Source of the DNA: Owenia fusiformis
Taxonomy: Eukaryota > Annelida > Polychaeta > Sabellida > Oweniidae
Direction of reading: 5' to 3'
Length of the DNA: 64,000 nucleotides
Assembly (NCBI GenBank): GCA_903813345.2
Contig: CAIIXF020000005.1
Location: 35,033,375-35,097,374, forward strand
Numbering within the stretch: the stretch's first letter is position 1; each line of letters opens with the position of its first letter. Positions 55,291 through 64,000 of this stretch are shown here, piece after piece. The notes under the pieces are model-generated. The model made no database searches and was not told the origin of the DNA. It saw nothing but the letters and a program-made list of their open reading frames with translations. The position numbers and the translations under genes are program-made.

Positions 55291-58200
55291 TTAAGACTTG
55301 AGCAACTTGGATTTAGAATTATTGCGGATTAACCTTTTAGTAAAAATATTTTTATAAAATGAAATTTTCAGGACTCTTGGATCTTTTAGAAAACAGGAAT
55401 GACAAGGAATGCTATATGGTAAAACTTTGACAACTTATCAAAGAGTGAACCGCTGTTTGTCTATATTCTTTGTTTTTTATTTGTTTTCTCAAAGACTCAT
55501 TGAAGAAAGTACATTCTAATAGTCTATGCTATGGAATCGTTTTTCAGTTTCGATGAATGGAAGCGGAAATGTTGTAATTGAGTGTATATGTCCTCCGAAT
55601 TTAACCGATTGTGTAGAGTCATGAGAGACAAGATAATTTTAAAATGGAAAATAATCATCATATCACATACATCATCATGTTTAACGTGATTCGAAAATAA
55701 TCTATTAGTCACGGTACAAAATTTACGTTCTTTAAGAAAAAGAACAGTTTAAATTGCCTTTGGATCAAATCTTTGCTATCCTAGTTGAAAAACAAGTCCT
55801 AAATCTTGCTACTGCCAAATTGGGTCTATTCCCCCAATATTTATGAAGCTGTAGTGTTCTGGGTACTTGCGCTCTTTGATAGGCAATAGTTAAGAGAAAC
55901 ACAACTAAGTAGGTTTGTTGTTGGCTATATAATATGATGACGTAATTTTATTATAAATTACATAATGTTACATAACAATACTTAATAAGTTCACGGGGAC
56001 CTCTGTAGAGCTCATTAATAGTTAACGCTTTGCATGTTCTGAAAGCTAATCGTAAAAACGCTACGTATGTCTAGCATGAAAGCTCATCAGTATTGTACTT
56101 TGTAATTTTGTACTTATTTCGTCCGATGAGTAAAACAAAAATCGGTTAAAATCGGAGCCAAGGGACCGGCTACACCCATTTACAACGTTTCCACTTCTAT
56201 TCAGTGGTAATAAAACGTCATTTTTCCCTTGGGCGTTTATTCTTCGGGCTCTAAATGAAGCAAAAAGAACTTATGAGGCTTGCCTGCTAATGCGATGCAA
56301 GCCTTCCCATCGTTTCATATAAATTCACCCCACGTATAGATCTACTAAATAGATCTTGCTGGTTTTACTTGGTTCATATCATTTCTCTTAGAACTCTAAA
56401 TTCTTCACTTTTTAAACATCTTTTTTAAAAAATGATAATTAATAGATTTTATTTCGAGAAGCTGTGAATTGTAACAATAGAATGCAACGGTTACGCATGA
56501 AGAAACACGCCACTGCAAATGAAGATGAAGTTTTCACAATGGCAGAACAAACAGATATTTGTAACTATTTTTACTTTTTGAATTATCATATACAATTCAT
56601 GATTTATAGCTCTTGTGCTTTTAAAACTAATTTGTAATAATATTGTATTTGGTATATGCACTATGCCTCTAGATCTTAAAGGGCATCTATTACAGGAATT
56701 AAATAAGATTGTTTATGAATTAGAGGGAGCACATATCGAATAAATGTTTCCTATTTTTAAAAAAAAAACACATAGAAAGTTTATGACTTTCAAAGTGCAA
56801 AAGCAATTTGTATCGATATCATTTTGATTACCAATATTGAATGGAGGCTGTAAACGGTGTATAAAATCATTTGCTTCGGAGAGAGTATCGATGTTTGGTG
56901 TGTCGCTAAAGAATAAAGTACATGTAACTATCGACACAATTTCAATTTGCATAGGGTGGATCTTCAACTAAAAAATATCGCCACTGTGCAAAATAAAATA
57001 AAAATAAAATGTCTCGACATTGCTTGCCTTAAAATTCAACTTAGATCGTTCAAAAGTATTCAGCCTGTTAGTCCTAAAATAGAGTCATGTTTTCCAAAGA
57101 TTATTCCGAAAAGTTTCAAATATCATATTTTCAGGAGACTTTTGAACGCTGTTTTTGGTGTTCGGTTCCGTTTCGATGTCCCAAACATGAAATATTTTGT
57201 CTGTTATTTTTATCAGGACTTTTGGATCGGCCCTTGTATAGAGTTACAAGTAGAAAATAATGGCGGGACATTCAAATATTCAACAATAAAGACTAACAAC
57301 TGTTTCCAGATGTCAACTTTTGTAAATAATGTCTCTCACAACTTTTTAAGTAATGAGAAATACTATTTGGATTATTTAAAAACGTTTCGAATATTTTGCA
57401 TGGGGCATTTTTAACGTTGATTGGCGTCCTTATTTCAATCTCATACGAAGTTTAAAGTGTTTTCCCAATAATTTGTGCAATGAAAATTAATGACCATGAT
57501 TTATAGTTGAATTAAAACGTTTATAAATACTTGTATATGTACCTGCTAATAACAGTGACTTCAGAGGGTTCCCCGACGTTGTCCAAGTTGTTCCGCTTTC
57601 CTTGTCTCAATAGCCGAGTGTTGCGTCGCGTGGTTTGCGCTCTGGTCTTCAACTGCTTGTGTCTGCTTTGTTCAAACTCAAGAACTATAACAGGTAAATT
57701 GTGTTCGTGATAACTCAGATAACTAAATAATGAAGTATAAATCCCGGAGGATATAAAGCTTTTTACGGCGTTTCCTTCTTCTCGATGTTATCATTGGCAC
57801 TAAAGCACACTATATTTGAAGGGTTATGGTTGTGTCATTCCGCGGTCTAATAGCAAATACTTTTCAACAGCCATGAAGGTAATGGGAGACTTATGTCGAA
57901 TTCTTCCGACTCGCATTCTCTATATTACGAGCTCTCATTCATGATTGTGAAGACGCCGATTCCCCATCAAAGAATACAAACGAAAGAAGATACATCAATT
58001 CTTGAGAGTATTTGACAAGGGTAAATACACGAAACATAAAATGTTGACCATATACCGTCCCTCATATTTCAAATCAACGGAGCAGTAAATAGTGATTAAT
58101 ACCAACAAATTTTCATCTATTTGATAAATTATTTAAGATGTCCAATTAGCAAAGAAAAGCACCTCACGGCCAAAAAAACAGTGAACATAAAAGAAAGGTA

Positions 58201-58432
58201 TGCCCAAATACTTTACGATGTTGCCATACCCTATGCTATGTGCACTACTTGGGAAGCTAATGTTTAGATCAAAACAACATGCCCGGTGATCGGAAAGGGG
58301 GGAGTAATCGATTCCTGCTAGAACATTCAATAAATCTGGAAGACTTATTTTTTCAGGATAAAGTTTAATATTGAAAAAGTGTCTTCTAGAATGTTATTAA
58401 TCAATGCACTTAGATATGGGATCGATTAAAAT
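55291..58432. other. Intergenic, no gene recognised
   Basis: No ORF can be supported. The 155-codon frame at 56947-57414 runs across an isolated transposon terminus at 57217-57238 and has no domain. A short inverted pair GTTCAAAAGT / ACTTTTGAAC lies at 57047 and 57136. Confidence 0.45.
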
Positions 58433-59427
58433 AGGCGCATCTTCACAAACGTGCAAAAGTCAATGTTTTTGCTATAACTCAAAGAACGGAGGTCAACACG
58501 ACCTGTAAAAGTACTTTCAAGCGACATTATCAAAACACAATTATTGGCATTGCTGGCGTTTTAAAATAAGTTTTCATACATTATATAAAAAATAATCGAA
58601 AATAATTAGGATTGGACGGAGGGGGAATGAACGGAGGGGGGGGCAATGTGCCTCTTAGATATGATAAGAGATGTTACTTGACTTTATTACCAATAACACC
58701 AAATTTTCCCATTTTTTCACTCTCCAGAGATGTCACATGACACATCCAGTTTTTTATTGAGTCAGAGCTCATTTTTCAAATACACGAATTAATTTTTTTC
58801 TATTGGACATATTGAAGAAAGAAAATGTTTAATGTGTAACAACCGGTTCAGAATGCCATTTCCTATTAGAATGCAATAAGTTAAAAGATGTTCGGTCAAG
58901 TTACATGGATAAAATAAAAAAAAACACTGTCAAAATTTAGAAAACATGAATAACGTGGAACATAAATTAATGTTTCTATTTAATTCAGAGGGAATAATAT
59001 TAAATATACTAGCAAAATATATATCTAATATTTTTATCGAGAGAGAAAAAAACACGAAATGCATCCAATAAAATCTTGCAATGATCAAGCACCCTTTGAT
59101 TAGTTAATATACTATATAGATAATTAGTTTTAATTATAATTAGCTTTTTCATTTTTTCTGTTTAAGCTGTACACTTTGCCCAAATGTGGGATACAAGTAT
59201 AATAAAGCTCATAATAATAATAATAATATTGCCCCCCCCCCCTCCGTCCATTCCCCTCTGTTCAATTTGAATCATTTTCGATCGTATAGTAACTAACTTA
59301 AAAAGCCAGTAATGACATATTTCTGTGATGATAACGTCACTTATAAGTATTTATTACAGGTCGTGTTGATCATTGTTGCTTGATTTATTGCATAAACATT
59401 GACTCTTGAACGTTGGTGAGTGCACCC
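58433..59427. mobile_element. Foldback element with ~200-bp arms, G/C-tract at the inner arm ends, and LINE insert
   Basis: The arms 58433-58645 and 59228-59427 are inverted: GTGCAAAAGTCAATGTTTTT / AAACATTGACTCTTGAACG, ACACGACCTGTAA / TTACAGGTCGTGTTGA, and at the loop side GGACGGAGGGGGAATGAACGG / its C-rich complement. The loop holds a 3' LINE fragment whose (AAT)n tail abuts the right arm. Confidence 0.8.
58785..59228 (+). pseudogene. LINE 3' end fragment (ORF2 C-terminus and 3' UTR)
   Basis: Broken frames read RKCLMCN, HFLLECNKLKDVRSSYMDKI and LMFLFNSEGIILNILAKYI, the CxxC...HxxxxC tail seen at the C-terminus of CR1/jockey-like LINEs. The 3' UTR closes with ATAATAAAGCTCATAATAAT and an AAT-repeat tail. 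It is truncated and frameshifted, and a different family from the LINE at 1687-4187. Confidence 0.7.
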
Positions 59428-60251
59428 ATATTCATCCAACAAATCAAAAGTAAACTTTCTCTTGAAAATTAAATACCTTATACCACGGTATAGCTATTAT
59501 GTTCCCTTTGACACCGAAAATGTTTTTCCATAGAAAGGCCATTGAAATAAACAGATATGACCAATTTTCCACCATCCATTCGACATTTTAAACGATTCTC
59601 AATAGATTTCAAACTCAAGACCACCATCACAAAAAGTCAAATATTTGAAGTGAACCGAACCATTTTGTCGTTCTTTTTGTAGGATTATATACACATAAAA
59701 AACAACAAAGTAAAATATACTAGTGATGCCTTTTCACTGATATTTTGCACTCTTGATTTCAATCAAACGTCACACCAATTTTAAACCAAGATTTTTTGTC
59801 TTCTACCTTTTCAACAGCGATGTCTGTAGAGTAATCCCGGACGTTTTTATAAAATTTTGAATCCGCCATTTTGTTTCCGTTAGCCCAAGAGGGGGAAAAC
59901 CCTAGGGGTCAGAAAAACATGTGTCTTTAACTTAAATCTGTATAATATCATTGAGAAGTCATTGTCCCTGATTGGTCTAATCGATGGACAATTGCAAATG
60001 CCGTCATTCAATGGAGGTTTCAAACGCTTTGGATAATATTATGTTAATTTATGGCGTATTGACCAATATCATAGCTTGTTATTTCACTTCAATTTAGATA
60101 TTATAACATTGATTAAGACATCACAACGACATGTGGTATTAGGAAACTCGCCGGTGAAAATTCGGACAAACGAAGGTGGTAAACAAGAGACGTAATTATA
60201 TCTATCGTCTCTAAGTTCTCGGGTTTTCCCTCCTCTCGGTACAGTATATGT
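59428..60251. other. Intergenic, no gene recognised
   Basis: AT-rich, no supported ORF. Confidence 0.45.
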
Positions 60252-60258
60252 AGCTCCT

Positions 60259-60959
60259 GTTACACGGAATATGGCATATATTCATGGCTGTGCGCTATTT
60301 GTGATACGGGTGAATATGCCATACTCACCTGCGGTATATGGCATATTCCGCAGGTGAGTATGGCATATTCCGCAGTGAATATGCGATACATAGATTTCAG
60401 TGATACCAGATACTCTCTGTGGAATATGTCATAATCTCCTGCGAAATATGGCATACTCAACTGCGGAATATGCCATACACCGCAGATGAAAACGTGATAC
60501 AGATAGCCTCGATTTGATTGGTCGAAAGAATCGATTCTAAATGTAAAACTACTCTGGATTACCAATATAGTTAGCGCTTTGAGTCCTTATATAAATGAAT
60601 CCTGGATTGATTAAGTACGTTTATTACGTGTAATTGCTGAATGATACTCCTGAATTGTATCAGAAATGTGTAAATCGTGATTGCCAATACAACAATATAT
60701 AATATATAAATATCGTGATTTTTGAAGTTTTAATCTGGCTCTTGTCAACTATTGATTTGGTTATAAAAGTCACTTATAAGCTTCATATGTTATTCAAATT
60801 TATTAGTTGAAATAATCAGTGCACTAAGATGTTGATTCGCGTTCTCATTGATTAGTTTGTATGCCATATGCCGCAGGTGGATCCGGCATACACTGCAAGT
60901 GAATATGCCATATTCGTGGCGGAATATGACATATATTTGTATCGTGTTTACCGCGTAAC
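60259..60959. mobile_element. 701-bp foldback element with GGCATATTCCGCAGGTGAG repeats and 7-bp TSD
   Basis: The ends GTTACACGG and CCGCGTAAC are inverted. AGCTCCT flanks both sides (60252-60258, 60960-60966). The left 230 bp is made of TATGGCATATTCCGCAGG units in both orientations, so it is strongly palindromic. The right 90 bp carries related units. The centre is AT-rich. No coding capacity. Confidence 0.78.
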
Positions 60960-60966
60960 AGCTCCT

Positions 60967-61767
60967 ATGTTATTTGACCAATCGCCCATAGAAGATGAAT
61001 TCATCTCTGAACTCTGGGGGTTTCCCTCCGTTTAGCTTTGATTTTGTCTTTAATAAAATGGGAATTAGGGGTTATATCAGAGGACAGACAACTGCTGGGT
61101 TCCTTTTTATTTTACTTCCTTCTCAGTTGGATTGTGTCCCATCATTGTTACATATAGTGCATTAAACAAACTGATTTCAATGTTCTAGTCATTATGAGTC
61201 ATTCTTGCTTGTTATGTTTTAGTATTAAAGGTGTAATTTATCCTTGATATAATAGTAACACGAGGTCCATGCAATCCATTGACTGCCCCATAGGGCCTAC
61301 TACAATTGTAATGGTTTGAATCAGCGCGCGTGTTCAAAGGTACGGGCGTGGATTCGTTGATGTTTTTGTCTGGTCTATATGTTTCGAATCTAGTAAAGGA
61401 ACATTAAATTCTCGTAAAATGGTTGAGACTTTCTGATCTGAGAGCAATCAAAATACAGTGATTAATTAACCATTAAAAATACTGAACTGTCATAGCGAAT
61501 ATTACTGAAAGATTAATTGAATTAAAATAAAATAACGAGGAAATTGCTTCTTATCATTTTTTAATTTCATATAGTTGGAACATTGATTCCCAGTAATTAT
61601 TTAGCCCGGATAAAACGCTGAGAGTAATAATTCATTACTCGGACTGTACTACTTCGGGACTCTTGACAATCGGACATGCAACTTCTGAGTGGCTAATTTC
61701 CAAATAATGTTTGTTATTAGTGATCGGGCGCCAGGGTTGTTGTTCATAAACATTTATCAAGAATAAG
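60967..61767. other. Intergenic, no gene recognised
   Basis: No supported ORF or repeat. Confidence 0.45.
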
Positions 61768-61860
61768 AATTACTCAGATGCGATTAGGTAGTTACCAGTT
61801 TCGCCAACAGGTGGCTGATTCGGGGAATTAACATGGCAGGGTATTACAAAATTCCCTTAA

Positions 61861-63411
61861 AGTGGGAGTATCGATTGCCGAGTCGTATCCAATGATCCTG
61901 GGCCTATCGTAAAATGAAAGCTTTGAATGACGTGTCGCAAAAAGGTGGCGCATTTGTTTTTTAAGGGTATCGCGTGAATGTAACTTTGATTCCCAGGATT
62001 ATAAGATAATATTCTAATTAAAGTTATATATCATTTTAAAGCTGTTTCGATGAAGATTTTAGATCAACTACACTCCGTTCACATTTTTTGCGCGTTCGTT
62101 TTTAAAAAAGAGTTTTTTACCAGAACATCTGGCAAATATCCCATGTTGACACGTTACATTTTGAATTATTTTTCATCTTTAAACGCTCATAACTCAAACA
62201 ATATATGACTATTATACTTATTTTTCGTCTTGATAAAGGTAGATAGAAGTTTTATTTCAAAGGATGAATTTTAGGAAGCGTCCCATATTGTGACGTCATA
62301 GAGTCTGAAAAATAGAATCTGTTGACAGCGACCTTTTTTGCTCATTTTTTGGTACCTTCAACTTTCCAGGTGTACATTAAACAAAAAATACGAGATCAAT
62401 TTTTAATAAATCATACATGATTATTTTGCTCCTAAACTCTAGTTTATTAATAAATAGTTGATTTTGTTCACAAAAGTATGTGTTTTCTGCTGTATGTTGA
62501 AAAGTGGTGGACGAAAGGTTTTCAAAATTCATTAAAATAGGGCTAATTTACGCCATTCGCCTATTTTCAAGCACAGCAACACGTATATTTATTTCACCTA
62601 AAATATCAATTGATTCGTGTTTTATGATGCTCCTAGCCCATTAACAATATATATATAATATCAGAGTTATTCGTCTAAAAAGTTTTGAGATATAGAGGTA
62701 AATGTGGAGGACGAAAGGATTTTCATATGTGTACATTTTTCTCTAAAACGTCACATTCTATCATGTTAAAAGCGAGGATCCTCTGGATTACGCCACAAAA
62801 TGTGTAACAATGCGTGCGCGAGCTTTTTGCGACACGTCAATATGTTGTTGCCTTTAAAAATGTATCTATTTTCCATGTATGCTACTAGAATTTGTGCACA
62901 TACCTTATAACGATCGATAATGGCAAAGGAAAATCCTCTAATTCTTCGTCATAATTTCTCCTTCCACGTCCGCCATTTTTTATTAAACCGGAAGTTTTTC
63001 TCTGACGTCCGCGCAATGTTTTTTCACTTTTATTTCAGATTACGCTTCGGATTCAACATTTAATGCTTTCTAATATTAATTAAGTGTTTTCTATCAGAAA
63101 GATTTCATAAAAAGACTCACACTATCAGAGATTTTATCGATTCGAGCAGCCAGAAAAATTAGTTTCAATTTCACCCGCTAGGTGTTTCGACGTCGACTTG
63201 GAAAGAATTTGAAAAATCTATGAGTGGGACTCCTTGTATGGAATTGTAGATTCTAAACGATTTGCCAGTTCTACTGGTTGATGAATATTGCCATATGCAT
63301 ACATTTTTATAAAATAGGAATAAGGAAGAAGATGTTGGACCAAACTTCACCCCGATAGCTCAGAAAAGGTAAAATTTCTCCATTTTTCTCTCCACAGACC
63401 TTAGAGCCGCT
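61861..63411. mobile_element. TTAA-flanked (piggyBac-like) element inside MITE copy 5
   Basis: The insertion is bounded by TTAA at 61857-61860 and 63412-63415. It starts AGTGGGAGTAT and ends TAGAGCCGCT. Parts of its right side match the candidate at 13538-14740. It contains the second 912-bp MITE. Confidence 0.6.
61928..62839. mobile_element. 912-bp non-autonomous TIR transposon, copy 2
   Basis: It begins TGACGTGTCGCAAAAAG and ends CTTTTTGCGACACGTCA, an exact 17-bp inverted pair. It has the same length as the copy at 15948-16859 and differs at scattered bases only. It is the innermost level of a three-element nest. Confidence 0.9.
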
Positions 63412-63710
63412 TTAAACTTGAATATGCATCAGTTTTAGTGATTCACTTTTCATATTACCCTTATGTATCTGATAGTTATACAAATTAAAATATGTCCAGT
63501 AAAAGAAAAAATTATCTGCCCAACACAAGAAAAAATATTTCACTTTTTGTGGTTTTACACCAAAGAAAAGAAAATTTTCAAAATTGATTAACTCTTTTCA
63601 AAACCACATTTCTAAATGTAATTTTACATGTAGATTCCAAATATGACATCGGTTTGACTGAATTGTGAATGACGTAAATCAAGATTATTTCTACTCGCAT
63701 CTGGGATATT

Positions 63711-64000
63711 ATATTGGATCCAATACGGGATCTGAGGATTTAAGCTGATAGGGATATGATACAGGATTTTTTGAATAACAGTTCTCTTACTTCCCCGTTT
63801 ATTTCCCAGGGAAAACAGGTTATAATAGAATAAGGAGCTTTATCCTATGTTTCAAAACCGTATTTTGATAGTTTAGTGAAAATATGTCAAAAATATCATT
63901 ATTTATCACTCATTACAAAAATACCATTTTTATTTTGACATTTATTCCATATATATCGCGGTAACAATGGATTAATAGTTAATTAATAGCTATATGTAAT
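63711..64000. other. Right edge of window, no gene recognised
   Basis: AT-rich non-coding sequence. Confidence 0.4.

Larger units (their letters stand above)
61768..63710 (+). mobile_element. MITE, GATGCGAG family, copy 5, split by nested insertions
   Basis: The left part (61768-61860) has AATTACTCAGATGCGATTAGG and the GTTACCAGTTTCGCCA-AGGTGG block. The right part (63412-63710) resumes with CAGTTTTAGTGATTCA and ends CTACTCGCATCTGGGATATT. Removing 61861-63411 restores the order seen in the other copies. Confidence 0.85.

Noticed and set aside
56947-57414. 155-codon plus-strand ORF
   Set aside because: It crosses a transposon terminus at 57217-57238 and shows no recognisable domain.

Overview
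The window is metazoan nuclear DNA: genes are split by GT-AG introns, the sequence is AT-rich, and interspersed repeats of eukaryotic type (LINE, DIRS-like, Ty3/gypsy, and many inverted-repeat DNA elements) fill introns and intergenic space. The families present (an SRCR-bearing lysyl oxidase, a rhodopsin-class GPCR, a tyrosine-recombinase retrotransposon) fit an aquatic invertebrate. I cannot fix the phylum from this sequence.

Three host genes can be supported. (1) 1171-10767 (+): the 3' part of a lysyl oxidase-like gene. It has eight exons whose splice phases agree at every junction. They encode one half and one whole group-A SRCR domain, then a complete catalytic domain with the copper-binding histidines and both lysine tyrosylquinone residues. 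Its 5' exons lie before base 1. (2) 21511-28155 (+): a two-exon gene for a 179-residue secreted precursor with a signal peptide, dibasic cleavage sites and a C-terminal peptide holding two cysteines. It looks like a neuropeptide or peptide hormone precursor that I do not recognise. (3) 34113-35543 (-): a single-coding-exon peptide-type GPCR of 476 residues with a glycosylated Ser/Thr-rich ectodomain. It lacks several canonical class A residues. A receptor and a peptide precursor are 6 kb apart, but nothing links them functionally.

Mobile DNA dominates. A 5'-truncated LINE (1687-4187) sits in the first visible LOXL intron and carries a nested MITE. A very young PAT/Ngaro-type DIRS retrotransposon (43664-48636, minus strand) has the full A1-ORFs-B1-A2-B2 arrangement with repeats that look identical. 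Just beyond it, a Ty3/gypsy element (49k-52k) keeps its 5' LTR and an uninterrupted gag-pro-RT ORF but is cut off in RNase H. Degenerate LINE ends lie near 54.5-54.9 kb (-) and 58.8-59.2 kb (+).

The most striking pattern is the number and variety of foldback elements. At least fifteen inverted-repeat elements from unrelated families occur in 64 kb, and several have arms built of short tandem repeats (6.6, 11.1-12.4, 17.6-18.1, 22.4-23.5, 25.65-27.1 and 60.3-61.0 kb). One MITE family with GATGCGAG-type termini occurs five times. Two of its copies have trapped other elements, one by two levels of nesting (MITE, then TTAA-flanked element, then 912-bp MITE). A 912-bp TIR element is present twice at the same length. 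Remaining stretches show no gene that I can support.
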